Shown here: in pieces, positions 27,248 through 37,804 of the stretch
Position numbering within the stretch: the stretch's first letter is position 1
Layout of the letters: every line of letters begins with the position of its first letter
Source of the DNA: an uncultured Nitrospira sp.
Lineage (GTDB): Bacteria > Nitrospirota > Nitrospiria > Nitrospirales > Nitrospiraceae
Length of the DNA stretch: 64,000 bases
Assembly (NCBI GenBank): GCA_902500775.1
Contig: CABVRZ010000003.1
Location: 111,350 to 175,349, forward strand
Direction: 5' to 3'
Notes under the pieces: model-generated
Database searches by the model: none
What the model was told of the DNA's origin: nothing
The model's input: the letters and a program-made list of their open reading frames with translations, nothing else
Position numbers and translations under genes: made by a program

Positions 27248-28435
27248 TCAACCGGATGAGGAGGGAAACGATAGCTCAGTTAACTCGGCCTGCTCGAGTC
27301 CTCGCTTGACCAAGCCGTTGATATCCAGCAGGCGTTCAATCCTCTGCACATCCTCGATGCGGGTTTTGGTGCTGGGGTGGGGTGGCACGAAGAGTTTGCA
27401 GCAGTCCTGGTCCGGCTCGATCGAGGTTTCGTAGGTCCCGAGGTCTCTCGCTTCGTCGATGATTTCACGCTTGTCCATGCCGATCAGTGGCCGAAGGATC
27501 GGCAGTTCCGCCGCTTCTTCAATCGCACACAAGTTCTGCGGCGTTTGGGAGGCCACTTGTCCCAGGCTGTCGCCGGTGACCAGCGCCCAACATTGTTCCC
27601 TCCTGGCTAACTCCTCCGTGATCCGGACCATCATTCGGCGATACAGCACGACACGGAAGGGTGCTGGCGCGTTCAGGACGATCTCCCGCTGAATTTCGCC
27701 GAACGGAATGATGTAGAGGCGGGATTCATATTGATACTGAGTCAGGGTCCGCACGAGATCGCGGACTTTCTCTTCAGAAGCTCGGCTGACCAGTGGTCGT
27801 CCAGAAAAGTGAATGAAGGAGGCCTGGCAGCCTCGTTTGATGAGACGGTAGGCGGCGACTGGCGAGTCAATCCCACCCGAGATGAGACAGGCGACCCGTC
27901 CGCTGACACCGACGGGCATGCCGCCAGGACCTTCGATCTTTTCCGCTGAGCAAAATGCATCCTTCGTCAAGAGTTCTATGTAGACCGTCAAGTCTGGGTG
28001 TTTCAGACTAACCTTTTTACCGGTTTTCTCACAAATGGCTGCACCAACGGATTGTTCAATATCCATCGAGGTCAAGGTCAATCGCTTATCGGCACGTTTC
28101 GCCGTGACTCGAAACGTATGGAACGATTTGGCATTGAGTTCCTCACCCGCAGCTATGGAGAGCGCCTCCAGATCCGGCTTTTCCAATTGCAGTGGAATGG
28201 TACGGCCCAATGAGAAATTCGCAACGCCGCACACTCGAACCAGCCGCTCTCGAATGATCTCCGCGCTGGCTTCCGAGGGCAGCTCAACGCGGATGCGGCT
28301 GTGGAGGTTCTGGACTTGCCGAACGCCGATATCTTTCAGCGCTGTGCGGATATTCTGAACGAGGTGTTGCTCGAAGTAGTTGCGATTGTTTCCCTTCAGC
28401 GCAAGCTCGTGGTAATGGATGATGGCGGTTCGCAT
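27248..28435 (-). CDS. thiI: tRNA 4-thiouridine synthetase ThiI
   Basis: A 395-residue protein with an N-terminal ferredoxin-like/THUMP region (about 1-165) that binds tRNA, and an adenylating domain with PP-loop SGGIDSP at residues 186-192, followed by GDSLGQVASQTPQNL. It activates U8 of tRNA with ATP and transfers sulfur from a cysteine desulfurase, and may also serve thiazole synthesis. It ends near residue 395 and has no rhodanese domain, so it is the short type, in which sulfur is presumably delivered directly. A CC pair in DQDCCKLFVPPHP is conserved in the family. trxB lies 39 nt upstream in the same direction. Confidence 0.93.
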   Translation of the reverse strand: MRTAIIHYHELALKGNNRNYFEQHLVQNIRTALKDIGVRQVQNLHSRIRVELPSEASAEIIRERLVRVCGVANFSLGRTIPLQLEKPDLEALSIAAGEELNAKSFHTFRVTAKRADKRLTLTSMDIEQSVGAAICEKTGKKVSLKHPDLTVYIELLTKDAFCSAEKIEGPGGMPVGVSGRVACLISGGIDSPVAAYRLIKRGCQASFIHFSGRPLVSRASEEKVRDLVRTLTQYQYESRLYIIPFGEIQREIVLNAPAPFRVVLYRRMMVRITEELARREQCWALVTGDSLGQVASQTPQNLCAIEEAAELPILRPLIGMDKREIIDEARDLGTYETSIEPDQDCCKLFVPPHPSTKTRIEDVQRIERLLDINGLVKRGLEQAELTELSFPSSSG

Positions 28436-28474
28436 GGACGGTGAGAGGGAAGGGATGATGTAACTTCTTACTTT

Positions 28475-29389
28475 TTACGTGCTTTCCAGGAAACGTTCCG
28501 CGTCAATGGCAGCCATGCAGCCAGTACCGGCTGCTGTAATCGCTTGGCGGTAATGGGAGTCTTGTACGTCTCCGGCCGCAAATACGCCGGGCGTGCTTGT
28601 CGCCGTGCCGTGATGTGTTCTGATGTAGCCTTTTTCATCCATGTCGAGTTGACCAGTGAAGAGGGGCGTGTTTGGCCGATGGCCGATGGCGATGAACACG
28701 CCGGCACAGGGGAGCTCTGTCGCCTTTCCCGTAACGCTGTTTTTGAGGCGCACGCCGGTGACGACTTCTCCGCCAAGAATATCCTCGACCACGGTATTCC
28801 AGACGAAGGCGATCTTCTCGTTGTTCATCGCCCGTTGTTGCATGATTTTCGATGCCCGTAGTTTGTCGCGCCGGTGCACAATCGAAACCTTTGTCGCGAA
28901 TTTGGTCAGAAAGGTCGCCTCTTCGATCGCACTGTCTCCGCCTCCCACGACCACCAATTCCTTGCCACGGAAAAAAAAGCCATCGCAGGTGGCGCAGGTG
29001 GACACCCCGTGGCCCGTGAGTCGTTTCTCATTGGGTAGTCCGATCGGTACGGCAGATGCACCTGTGGCGATGATAACGGTCTTGCTCTGAATCGTGTGTT
29101 CGCTGTCGACGGTGATGCTGAATGGACGCTTCGTAAAATCGACTGCGCTGACATCGCCGGTCAGAAACTCGGAGCCGAACCGCTCAGCTTGGGATCGCAT
29201 CTCTTTCATCAGCTCAGGACCCATGATACCCTTGGCGAACCCAGGATAGTTTTCGACGTCCGTGGTTGTGGTGAGTTGGCCGCCCGATTGCCAACCTTCG
29301 ATGAGCAGGGGAGACAGGCTTGCTCGTGCGGTATAGATCGCAGCGGTTAACCCGGCTGGTCCTGAACCGATGATGACGACATTCCGCAT
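28475..29389 (-). CDS. trxB: thioredoxin reductase
   Basis: A 304-residue low-molecular-weight thioredoxin reductase. FAD motif IIGSGPAGLTAA (residues 6-17), NADPH motif VVGGGDSAIEEA, redox-active CATC (Cys132 and Cys135), and C-terminal FAD motif GVFAAGDVQDSHYRQAI are all intact. It transfers electrons from NADPH to thioredoxin in the cytoplasm. It is followed by thiI on the same strand, 39 nt away, and preceded by coaE 160 nt upstream; a trxB-thiI transcript is likely. Confidence 0.95.
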   Translation of the reverse strand: MRNVVIIGSGPAGLTAAIYTARASLSPLLIEGWQSGGQLTTTTDVENYPGFAKGIMGPELMKEMRSQAERFGSEFLTGDVSAVDFTKRPFSITVDSEHTIQSKTVIIATGASAVPIGLPNEKRLTGHGVSTCATCDGFFFRGKELVVVGGGDSAIEEATFLTKFATKVSIVHRRDKLRASKIMQQRAMNNEKIAFVWNTVVEDILGGEVVTGVRLKNSVTGKATELPCAGVFIAIGHRPNTPLFTGQLDMDEKGYIRTHHGTATSTPGVFAAGDVQDSHYRQAITAAGTGCMAAIDAERFLEST

Positions 29390-29549
29390 AGGAGGAAGAC
29401 TCTATCACAGCGAGGGAAGAGAGAGGTAGCAGGTTGTTTGCGGCTAGACAGGAATCAGGACGTCGTGCCGTCGCACTTTGTCGTTCAAGACGTTCGTCCA
29501 AGACCACACAAAAAACCTATCGTAGACATGGTGACTGGGAGCTACGTGC

Positions 29550-30170
29550 TCAGGAGTGGGACTTTGATGAGGCCAATTGAGAGAGCATCACAAATGCTTC
29601 TTGAACCTGCCTCTTCCCAACTGCACGGGGTGCTGTCCCGTCGATGACGATATCGGCCATCTGGGTCTTTCTCGCCAGTGACATCTGGCTGCGAATGCGC
29701 CGAAGGGCTTCAGCTCGTGAGAGACCATTCCGTTTCTTGAGGCGGGCGATTTGAGTCTGTTGGTCGGCGGTGACCACGATAATCTTCTGCACTCGCTTGT
29801 CGATGCCGGCTTCGAAGAGCAGCGGAACGTCGTAGAGCACAACTGCTGTCGGATCTTTTCTGGCCGCTTCTCTGGTCAGTCGTTGTTGTTCGCGGGCTAC
29901 ACGAGGATGGATGATACGTTCTAGTCGGCGTCGTTTTGCGGGATGACGGAAGACGATCGAACCAAGGGTTTGACGATTGATCGTCCGATTGGGATTCAAG
30001 ACCTCCTTGCCAAATGCACGAACAATGTCCCTCCAGGCTGGTTTGTCCGGCTGGACGACTGCTCGTGCCAAAGCATCGGCATCGATCACGATCGCCCCGC
30101 ACTGCTCGAACATCTGTGCCACGGTGCTTTTCCCGGTAGCGACTCCTCCGGTGAGTCCGATTAGGATCAT
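29550..30170 (-). CDS. coaE: dephospho-CoA kinase
   Basis: A 206-residue P-loop kinase: MILIGLTGGVATGKST at the N-terminus, then the CoA-site segment DADALARAVVQP, and YDVPLLFEAG, all conserved in CoaE. It phosphorylates the 3'-hydroxyl of dephospho-CoA, the last step of coenzyme A synthesis. I chose the ATG at 30168-30170 because it places the P-loop normally; ATG 30188 (MISSVAMIL) is possible. It is divergent from the beta-helix gene. Confidence 0.93.
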   Translation of the reverse strand: MILIGLTGGVATGKSTVAQMFEQCGAIVIDADALARAVVQPDKPAWRDIVRAFGKEVLNPNRTINRQTLGSIVFRHPAKRRRLERIIHPRVAREQQRLTREAARKDPTAVVLYDVPLLFEAGIDKRVQKIIVVTADQQTQIARLKKRNGLSRAEALRRIRSQMSLARKTQMADIVIDGTAPRAVGKRQVQEAFVMLSQLASSKSHS

Positions 30171-30239
30171 GGCGACGGAGCTTATCATGCGCCCACCCCG
30201 ACAATAAACTGAGATTGACATCCTCAGTCCCCTGCTTGT

Positions 30240-31280
30240 ATGAATTTTGTCATGTCTCGATTGTTGCTGATTGTTGCCGTGTGTTCGTTTGTTGGTCCTG
30301 GAGTTACTGTAGCCGGGACGGAGGGTGTGGTCTCTAGTCCTCGGACAATCACCGTTGCCTTGGACGGTTCAGGCGATTTCTCGTCGATTCAGGAGGCGGT
30401 GGACAATGCTGGGAAGGGTGACACGGTATTGATCAAGGCCGGCGTGTATCCACAGGACCTGACTGTCCATAGTAAGGAGCGGCTTAAGATTGTCGGTGCC
30501 GGCGCTGAGAAGGTGGTGCTGCAAGGGCGAGGGCAGATGGTGGGCGTCCTTCATGTGGGTAAATGGCCGTATGGCGCCACGGATATTGAAATCAGTGATT
30601 TGACGATCAATGAGCATGGGGGACATGCGCTGGGGATTTTCAACGGCCACCGCATCACGCTCCGTCACCTTCATGTCAAGGGCATGGTCTTCAGCCAACA
30701 GGTTCAGGACGTTCGAATCGAAGACTGTGTCATCGGTGGAAGCGAGACGACAGGCGCGCATTTTGCTGACTCTCAGGCCGTTCTGGTTAGAAACTTTATC
30801 CATGATAATGATCATGGGATCAATGTCACCGGTAAGTCGTCGGTTCGATTCGAGCACAATGTGATTACGCGAAGTCTCTTTGAGGCTGTTGTCATCGGTG
30901 ATCAGTCTGCCGCAGTCCTCGTGAACAATACGCTTGTGAAGAACGGTGGTGGCGCGGCATTTCTCGGAACATCGAGGATTGAGGCGATGGGGAATATTGT
31001 GAGTTTCAATACGATCGGCTTTCTGATTGCCTCATCCAGTCAGACTCGGGTTGGATACAATCTGTTTTTTAACGGTGAGACCAACTATATGAGAGCAGGC
31101 TCGCCGAATCGCCCCGCTCCGGAGTTGAAAGCCGACTCTGATCTCTTGATGGATCCCCGGTTTGTTGATGCAGAACGCGATGACTTTCGTCTTCCACCTG
31201 ATACCACGCTGCTCAATGTGGGTGGATTGCCCTATCTAGGAGCGCTCCCGCCTCGCCAATCTGTATCAACTCGTCAGTAA
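30240..31280 (+). CDS. secreted right-handed parallel beta-helix protein
   Basis: A 346-residue protein with a signal peptide (hydrophobic residues 7-25). The mature part starts with a pectinesterase-like opening (TVALDGSGDFSSIQEAVDNA, GDTVLIKAGVY) and continues with short repeats of the pectate-lyase type (ITLRHLHVKGMV, VRIEDCVIGG, VRFEHNVITRS, AAVLVNNTLVKNGG). It probably binds or modifies a polysaccharide in the periplasm or outside. The catalytic residues of true pectinesterases are not evident. It is followed by the glycoside hydrolase pair after a 600-bp interval with one small gene. Confidence 0.8.
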   Translation: MNFVMSRLLLIVAVCSFVGPGVTVAGTEGVVSSPRTITVALDGSGDFSSIQEAVDNAGKGDTVLIKAGVYPQDLTVHSKERLKIVGAGAEKVVLQGRGQMVGVLHVGKWPYGATDIEISDLTINEHGGHALGIFNGHRITLRHLHVKGMVFSQQVQDVRIEDCVIGGSETTGAHFADSQAVLVRNFIHDNDHGINVTGKSSVRFEHNVITRSLFEAVVIGDQSAAVLVNNTLVKNGGGAAFLGTSRIEAMGNIVSFNTIGFLIASSSQTRVGYNLFFNGETNYMRAGSPNRPAPELKADSDLLMDPRFVDAERDDFRLPPDTTLLNVGGLPYLGALPPRQSVSTRQ

Positions 31281-31429
31281 TATCATTAAAAACAATAGGA
31301 TAGCTGATGTGGGTGTCAGAGGGCATGCGTCTGATATCCTTTTGAGGTGAGTTCGATGCCTGTCCGTGGAGAGTCCGGCTCAAGTAACTGCTTGAGTATG
31401 CCGAGAAAGATCCAACCAGGAGGTCGTCC

Positions 31430-31615
31430 TTGGCTAGCTTTCGAAGCAGCAACGAAAAGTTGTCGGGCGAGGGAATCCCCTCACTGATGGATATGGAGTC
31501 GGGGAAATTAGTTGGTGCCGTGCTTCCCATGTCTGAACAGGCTCAGATCCAGATGCGGAACAGTATCGAGGTGATTGAGTATCTCCTGAACCAGGAACGA
31601 GTGATCTGGAGTTGA
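31430..31615 (+). CDS. small hypothetical protein, 61 residues
   Basis: Translation is supported by AGGAGGT followed six bases later by a TTG start codon. The product (opening SFRSSNEKLSGEGIPSL, ending IEVIEYLLNQERVIWS) has no recognised family, signal peptide or membrane segment. The 248 bp that follow before the GH63-like gene hold no supported gene. Confidence 0.5.
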   Translation: MASFRSSNEKLSGEGIPSLMDMESGKLVGAVLPMSEQAQIQMRNSIEVIEYLLNQERVIWS

Positions 31616-31863
31616 GTGTCTGAGCCGTTTCTCTAACCTGCTTTTCTCATTTGTATTCTCAGGCTTCTGAGAGTTTCTCCCTATCCAGTTAAGCGGATCC
31701 TGTCTCTGCCCGTGTTTGGTGAATGCCGCTCTTTGGTTAATCCTGAGTCATTCAGGCCATGGGACAAAAGACCGAAGGCGGACTTGTGCTGCTGTGCCTC
31801 AACGGAACTCCGGCTTGATTTTGATATATCTTGAGTGCATCGTAGCCGGAGTGTCCTGCGAAC

Positions 31864-34569
31864 ATGTGTGGTGAGGACGAGGTTCCTATGAGGAAAGTCG
31901 CTCGAAGGTCGTCTCATTCTCAGGCTCTTCCTGGCGCCGAACGGCAACGGCTGGAAGAAGATGCGCTCCGTAAGCGGCATTGGAAGCGTTGGGGGCCATA
32001 TCTCAGCGAACGGGCTTGGGGGACGGTACGAGAAGACTACAGTCCTCATGGTACGGCCTGGGAAGCGTTTTCTCATGACCATGCTCGCTCCCGGGCCTAT
32101 CGCTGGAACGAAGACGGACTTGCCGGGATCTCGGACCGTCATCAATACATCTGCTTTGCGATCGCTCTTTGGAATGGACGCGATCCTATTTTGAAGGAGC
32201 GAGTGTTCGGGGTCACGGGTAACGAAGGAAATCATGGTGAAGATGTTAAGGAGTACTATTTCTATTTAGATTCGACGCCAACTCATTCCTATCTCAAGTA
32301 TTTGTATAAGTACCCGCAAGCCGAATTTCCCTATGCCCAATTGGTTCATGAAAATCACCGTCGTGGACGACAAACGGGAGAGTATGAGCTCATTGATACG
32401 GGTGTCTTCGATGAGGATCGTTACTTCGATGTGGTGGTGGAGTATGCCAAGACGACCCCGGAGGAGCTCTGCATCCGGATTCAGGTCACGAATCGGGGGC
32501 CTGACCGTGCTGAGTTGACCCTGCTGCCGACCCTGTGGTTCAGAAATACCTGGTCGTGGGGACTCGATGCTCGTCGTCCACGCATGCGTGAAGGAACCCC
32601 AGTGAAGAATCTCAGTGTCGTTGAACTAGAGCACGAGTACTACGGTAAACGCTTCCTTTGGTGCGAGCGAACGCCACCATTGCTGTTCACGGAAAATGAG
32701 ACCAACTCCCGGCGGTTGTACGGAGACCAGGAAGGCTCAAAGTACGTGAAAGACAGCTTTCATGACTACCTCATTCATGGGCAAACCGATGCGGTCAATC
32801 CCGGGAGAGTCGGGTCGAAGGCAGCCGCGCAGTATGCGCTGACCTTAGCTCCTGGGGAATCGGATATCGTTCGTCTCTGTCTGACCAATCAGTCGGATCC
32901 GGGAGCCCTTAGCGAGACGCATATCGATGGACTTTTTGCCCAACGGGTTGCGGAGGCCGATGAATTCTATGACGACCTGGCTCCGCCACATCTTTCGAAA
33001 GACGCAAAGCTCGTTCAACGACAGGCCTTCGCCGGATTGCTGTGGAGCAAACAGTTCTACCACTATGATCTGAAACGCTGGCTTGTGGGCGATCCCGGGA
33101 TGCCAGATCCGCCTCAATCGCGATTGCGCGGACGAAACTCCGACTGGACGCACCTCTATAATGCCGATGTGATTTCGATGCCGGACAAGTGGGAGTATCC
33201 CTGGTATGCCGCGTGGGATTTGGCATTCCATTGCATTCCGTTGGCCCTCGTCGATTCAACCTTCGCGAAGGAACAACTGATCCTTATGCTCCGTGAATGG
33301 TACATGCACCCCAACGGGCAGGTTCCTGCTTATGAATGGGCGTTGGGGGACGTGAATCCTCCGGTTCATGCCTGGGCTGCCTGGCGTGTCTACAAAATCG
33401 AGAAGAAGCGGAGAGGAGTCGGGGATCGAGTCTTCCTTGAGCGTGTGTTCCATAAGCTCCTGCTTAACTTTACCTGGTGGGTCAATCGAAAGGATGCTGA
33501 GGGGAAGAACATCTTTCAGGGAGGATTCTTGGGCCTCGACAATATCGGTGTCTTCGATCGGAGTGCTCCCCTGCCGACCGGCGGCCATATTGAACAGTCG
33601 GACGCCACCAGTTGGATGGGGATGTATTGCCTGAATATGCTGTCGATTGCGCTGGAACTGGCCCGTGACAATCGAGCGTACGAGGATGTGGCGAGTAAGT
33701 TCTTCGAGCACTTCGTCTATATCTGTCGCGCTATGAATAACATCGGTGGGGAGAAGATTGAGCTCTGGAATCGAGACGACGGCTTTTTTTATGACGTCTT
33801 GCATCTTCCGGACGGACAGACCTGTCCACTCAAGGTCCGGTCTCTCGTCGGCCTGATTCCGCTGTTTGCCGTCGAAACCTTGGACTCCGATTTGATCGAT
33901 CAACTTCCACGGTTCAAACACCGGATGCAGTGGTTTATTGAAAACCGGCCGGACTTCAGTATCCATGTGGAAACCCAATCACAGGATGGCGAAGTGCGGC
34001 GGTTTTTGTCGCTCGTGAATCGTTCGCGGTTAAAGTCCGTACTGCACTACATGCTGGACGAAGAGGAATTTCTGTCCCCCTATGGGATTCGTGCTCTTTC
34101 GCGTTATCACAAGACTCATCCCTATGTGCTTTCTCTCATGGGCCGAGAGTATCGGGTCGATTACGAACCGGCTGAATCAGGTACTGGCCTCTTCGGGGGC
34201 AATTCAAACTGGAGGGGGCCCGTTTGGTTTCCCGTCAACTATCTGCTGATCGAATCCCTCCAAAAGTTTCACTACTTCCTGGGTGAAGACTTCAAGGTCG
34301 AGTACCCGGTTCGATCCGGACGATTCATTTCGCTAAACGAGGTGGCCTCTGAGCTATCCCGACGGCTAACGCATATCTTTCTCCGCGATAAGAGCGGTCG
34401 ACGCCCTGTGTACGGCGATGTCAGAAAATTTCAGGAGGATCCCTACTGGCGGAATGCCATCCCGTTTTACGAGTACTTCCATGGAGACAATGGCGCTGGA
34501 ATTGGTGCCAGTCACCAGACGGGATGGACCGGATTGGTGGCCAAGCTTATCCAGCAGTCTGGTGAGTAA
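31864..34569 (+). CDS. GH63-like glucosidase (MGH1-type)
   Basis: A 901-residue protein. The opening region ([19 protein letters not shown], then [15 protein letters not shown]) and the middle ([32 protein letters not shown]) match bacterial relatives of eukaryotic processing glucosidase I. The C-terminal (alpha/alpha)6 barrel includes [14 protein letters not shown] and [16 protein letters not shown]. Such bacterial enzymes act on alpha-glucosides or mannosylglycerate-like solutes; the true substrate is unknown. No signal peptide, so probably cytoplasmic. ATG 31864 or ATG 31888 may be the start. It is directly followed by a debranching enzyme (26-nt gap), which suggests a shared role in alpha-glucan or trehalose/glycogen turnover. 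Confidence 0.85.
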   Translation: MCGEDEVPMRKVARRSSHSQALPGAERQRLEEDALRKRHWKRWGPYLSERAWGTVREDYSPHGTAWEAFSHDHARSRAYRWNEDGLAGISDRHQYICFAIALWNGRDPILKERVFGVTGNEGNHGEDVKEYYFYLDSTPTHSYLKYLYKYPQAEFPYAQLVHENHRRGRQTGEYELIDTGVFDEDRYFDVVVEYAKTTPEELCIRIQVTNRGPDRAELTLLPTLWFRNTWSWGLDARRPRMREGTPVKNLSVVELEHEYYGKRFLWCERTPPLLFTENETNSRRLYGDQEGSKYVKDSFHDYLIHGQTDAVNPGRVGSKAAAQYALTLAPGESDIVRLCLTNQSDPGALSETHIDGLFAQRVAEADEFYDDLAPPHLSKDAKLVQRQAFAGLLWSKQFYHYDLKRWLVGDPGMPDPPQSRLRGRNSDWTHLYNADVISMPDKWEYPWYAAWDLAFHCIPLALVDSTFAKEQLILMLREWYMHPNGQVPAYEWALGDVNPPVHAWAAWRVYKIEKKRRGVGDRVFLERVFHKLLLNFTWWVNRKDAEGKNIFQGGFLGLDNIGVFDRSAPLPTGGHIEQSDATSWMGMYCLNMLSIALELARDNRAYEDVASKFFEHFVYICRAMNNIGGEKIELWNRDDGFFYDVLHLPDGQTCPLKVRSLVGLIPLFAVETLDSDLIDQLPRFKHRMQWFIENRPDFSIHVETQSQDGEVRRFLSLVNRSRLKSVLHYMLDEEEFLSPYGIRALSRYHKTHPYVLSLMGREYRVDYEPAESGTGLFGGNSNWRGPVWFPVNYLLIESLQKFHYFLGEDFKVEYPVRSGRFISLNEVASELSRRLTHIFLRDKSGRRPVYGDVRKFQEDPYWRNAIPFYEYFHGDNGAGIGASHQTGWTGLVAKLIQQSGE

Positions 34570-34595
34570 CGTCGGATACCAGCCTACGACCGTCG

Positions 34596-36614
34596 ATGAA
34601 CGTTGAAACAGCGAAGTGTCAAGATCTCGATCGTGCTCTGAGCCTGGAGTGGCTGGAGACAAATGGGTGTGGGGGATTTGCATCAGGCACGGTGGCTGGT
34701 GCCAACACGCGCCGCTATCATGGGTTGTTGGTTGTGGCAGCATCCCCAGAGTACCATCGCTACGTGTTGGTGAATCATCTCGAAGAATGGCTCTCCATCG
34801 ACGGACAGGAGTTTCCGTTCTCGACGAATGTGTATCCGGGCGTGATCCATCCTCAGGGCTACCGCCATTGCGTTTCCTTTTCATCGACTCCTTGGCCAAC
34901 CTGGACGTTTGTATTTCGTGATCAAACGGTCAGCCGAGAAGTCTTCTGTCTGCAGGGCCAGAGTACAGTTGTGGTGTGCTGGAGGGTTCTCAGCCAAACG
35001 ACGGAGTTGATTGAACTGCGGGTACGACCGATGCTCACGGGTCGCGACTATCATGCCCTGCACCAGGAAAACGGCACGCTTTCCCCTGAGGTGAAGATCA
35101 CCGAGCAGCGGGTAACCTGGCGTCCCTACCAGGGTCTTCCCGCTGTGCATTGCAAGCACACTGGAACCTATCACCATAGCCCTGCTTGGTATCGACGGGT
35201 GCAGTTCCGTCTCGAGCAGGAGCGTGGGCTTGATTTTCAAGAAGACTGGTGGGCTCCGGGAGAAGTGCGGTTCCAATTGGAGCCCGGTAGGGCGCAGGTC
35301 CTTGCTCTCACCAACGAATCGGTCGATGAGTTCGAAACCGGAGTGCTCATTCAGAAGGAACGTGCCAGGCGGATGCGGCGTCCCAAGGCTGTGAAGCGTC
35401 CAGATCGACTTGCTGAAGCACTCCGACGGGCCACCGGTACGTTCCTCGTTCGGCAGGGCTCTCGACAAACGGTGATCGCTGGCTATCCCTGGTTTACCGA
35501 TTGGGGACGAGACACTTTCATCTCATTACCCGGCCTCTTTCTCGTGACCGGACAGTACGAGGTCGCCTGGCACATCATTGAATCCTTCGTCCCTTTTGTG
35601 TCGAAGGGGATGGTACCGAATCGCTTTCCTGATCGTGGTCACGACCCTGAGTACAATGCCATTGATGCCTCCCTCTGGTTTATCCATGCGGTCGATCGCT
35701 ATCTGATGTACAGCAACGATACGAAACGAGTTCGAGTTGTCGCATGGCCGGCCATCAGACAGATTCTCGATGGATATCGGAAAGGGACGAGATACAACAT
35801 CAAGATGGACGCCGATGGACTGATTTCGGGAGGGATGTCGGGGGTACAACTGACATGGATGGATGCCAAAGTCGGGGAGTGGGTTGTGACGCCACGGCAG
35901 GGAAAGCCGGTGGAAATTCAAGCCTTGTGGATTCGAGCCTTGCAAGTCGGAGCTCGCTTGGCTGCAAAATTCGGCGAACAAGACTATGCCGCTGACTGCA
36001 GGCGAGATCGAATGCGGGCCGTCACATCATTCCGTACGCGATTCTGGTATGAAGGCGGACAGTATTTATACGATACCATCGATGGGCCAGAGGGGGATGA
36101 CGCATCGATCCGCCCCAATCAAGTCTATGCGATTGCGCTGTGCGATGATCTGCTGACGAACGAGCAAGCCATATTGGTGCTTCGGCTCGTCAAAGAACAA
36201 CTCCTGACTCCTGTGGGGCTTCGAACGCTGTCACCTCAAGATGGTCGGTATCGGCCACGCTATGAAGGGGGGCCCCAAGAACGGGATAACGCCTACCATC
36301 AGGGAACCGTCTGGCCGTTTCTGTTAGGGGCTTTTGTGACGGCCTGGGTGAGCACGTTTGGGCGCACCACCAAGGTCAAACGCGAGGCGCGGGTATTTCT
36401 GAAAGGAATAGAAGCGAGCTTACGAGACACCTGCCTTGGCCACGTCTCGGAGATTTTTGACGGTGACTCTCCGCATGCTCCACGTGGCTGTCCGGCACAG
36501 GCCTGGTCGCTTGCAGAGCCTCTTCGTGCCATGGTCGAAGACCTTGGGCTGCGGATTGTGTCAGAGAGACCCAAGCCGGTTCGATGCAAACATCCCACTG
36601 TTCAATCAGACTAG
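34596..36614 (+). CDS. glycogen debranching enzyme (amylo-alpha-1,6-glucosidase type)
   Basis: A 672-residue protein with an N-terminal GDE_N domain (SLEWLETNGCGGFASGTVAG, NTRRYHGLLV) and a C-terminal GH133 (alpha/alpha)6-barrel with FTDWGRDTFISLPGL, YNAIDASLWFIHAVDRYL and NAYHQGTVWPFLLGAF. The Asp of GRDTF and the acidic residues of NAIDAS fit the catalytic region of archaeal and bacterial debranching enzymes. It would remove alpha-1,6 branches from glycogen in the cytoplasm. It is paired with the GH63-like gene upstream and most probably co-transcribed. Confidence 0.9.
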   Translation: MNVETAKCQDLDRALSLEWLETNGCGGFASGTVAGANTRRYHGLLVVAASPEYHRYVLVNHLEEWLSIDGQEFPFSTNVYPGVIHPQGYRHCVSFSSTPWPTWTFVFRDQTVSREVFCLQGQSTVVVCWRVLSQTTELIELRVRPMLTGRDYHALHQENGTLSPEVKITEQRVTWRPYQGLPAVHCKHTGTYHHSPAWYRRVQFRLEQERGLDFQEDWWAPGEVRFQLEPGRAQVLALTNESVDEFETGVLIQKERARRMRRPKAVKRPDRLAEALRRATGTFLVRQGSRQTVIAGYPWFTDWGRDTFISLPGLFLVTGQYEVAWHIIESFVPFVSKGMVPNRFPDRGHDPEYNAIDASLWFIHAVDRYLMYSNDTKRVRVVAWPAIRQILDGYRKGTRYNIKMDADGLISGGMSGVQLTWMDAKVGEWVVTPRQGKPVEIQALWIRALQVGARLAAKFGEQDYAADCRRDRMRAVTSFRTRFWYEGGQYLYDTIDGPEGDDASIRPNQVYAIALCDDLLTNEQAILVLRLVKEQLLTPVGLRTLSPQDGRYRPRYEGGPQERDNAYHQGTVWPFLLGAFVTAWVSTFGRTTKVKREARVFLKGIEASLRDTCLGHVSEIFDGDSPHAPRGCPAQAWSLAEPLRAMVEDLGLRIVSERPKPVRCKHPTVQSD

Positions 36615-36708
36615 GACCCGACATTTTTCGTAGTTCATCATTCCCTTACTTGACAGGATAGAGGATGCATCCGTAGTCTCCACGTATGGTATTGGGGAGG
36701 GCTTTGAC

Positions 36709-37257
36709 ATGCTGATGAAGATTCGATCCAGCCGAAAACAGCGAGTTGTTATTGTTAGAGGGGTGCTCTGTCTGTTGATTGGCCTCATCGTTCCCCGACT
36801 CGCGCTGGCCGATGATCTGCCGAAAGAATCAGTATTACCGTTGAGACTTGCGGACAAGGCGATTCAAGCCGCGCTAGATGCCTGTAAGAAAGATGGGTAC
36901 CGAGTGAGTGTCTCCGTCGTCGACCGTGGGGGTGTGCTTCGTGCGATGGGGCGTGCCGATGGTGCTGGGCCTCATACGGTCGACAGCAGTCGAAAAAAAG
37001 CCTATACCGCCGCCAGTTTACGGCGTCCCACGAGTGAGGTGGCCGATCTCATCACCAAAGTTCCCACGCTTCAGGCCCTTCGCGATATGAATGGAGAGGT
37101 TCTGATTGTGGGAGGTGGGCTCCCCATCGACATTGGAGGAGAGGTGGTTGGTGGAATCGGAGTGGGGGGAGCACCAGGCGCCCATCTGGACGACGCCTGT
37201 GCGCAGGGAGGCCTGGATGCCATTGGTGCGGTCCCCAAGGTTGCTCCAGCCAAGTGA
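36709..37257 (+). CDS. GlcG/HbpS family (DUF336) exported protein
   Basis: A 182-residue protein with an N-terminal hydrophobic signal (VLCLLIGLIVPRLALAD) and a GlcG/HbpS domain: ACKKDGYRVSVSVVDRGGVL, SRKKAYTAASLRRPT, GGLPIDIGGEVVGGIGVGGA. HbpS binds haem and senses redox state in Streptomyces; the function of most homologues is unknown. Its stop codon overlaps the GTG start of the next gene, so the two are coupled. Confidence 0.85.
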   Translation: MLMKIRSSRKQRVVIVRGVLCLLIGLIVPRLALADDLPKESVLPLRLADKAIQAALDACKKDGYRVSVSVVDRGGVLRAMGRADGAGPHTVDSSRKKAYTAASLRRPTSEVADLITKVPTLQALRDMNGEVLIVGGGLPIDIGGEVVGGIGVGGAPGAHLDDACAQGGLDAIGAVPKVAPAK

Positions 37258-37709
37258 GATTCCCGGCATGGGTGGTGATGGGTGTTCCTCTGTTGCAGGC
37301 TGTGATCGGATGTAATAGCAACGTTCCCGAGACCGCATCACTTGAACTCGCATCGTTCCACTTTCAAGTCACCATTGTGAGAACGGCAACTGATCCATTT
37401 CTTCAGCGATTCAATCTCACGATGCATATCCAGGGACGAGGAGATTGCCGGTCCTCAACAGAATTGTTCCCTGATACGGGCTACGCCGGTCGGCGGAACG
37501 TCTACTTGGCGGCAAAGGGGCGAGTGTATGTTGTTGGACAGTACGATGCTCGAGTCCTCGATACTCAAACCTGTCAAACTAGTTTGGCCGAATTTCGCCA
37601 TCTCGACCGAGATGTGATCTTTCTTGGGAGCTTCGATCAGGACCAAGAAAAACACTGGAGATATGTTTCCGCGCTTCAACGACAGGAGTTGCCGTTTGAA
37701 AAGCGATAG
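37254..37709 (+). CDS. hypothetical lipoprotein
   Basis: A 151-residue protein starting at a GTG that overlaps the previous stop (GTGA). A lipobox VIGC at about residue 20 (after PLLQA) predicts lipid attachment at the Cys and location in the periplasm. Two Cys in the mature part (GDCRSS and TQTCQT) may form a disulfide. Family not recognised. Confidence 0.6.
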   Translation: MRFPAWVVMGVPLLQAVIGCNSNVPETASLELASFHFQVTIVRTATDPFLQRFNLTMHIQGRGDCRSSTELFPDTGYAGRRNVYLAAKGRVYVVGQYDARVLDTQTCQTSLAEFRHLDRDVIFLGSFDQDQEKHWRYVSALQRQELPFEKR

Positions 37710-37804
37710 TGATGGCATTGAACGGTCATTACCAGTGTTCCTGATGATGTAGTGTGGTACCCGTTATCGCTCGATAACGATTGGACAGAGAGCGAGTTTG
37801 CCTC

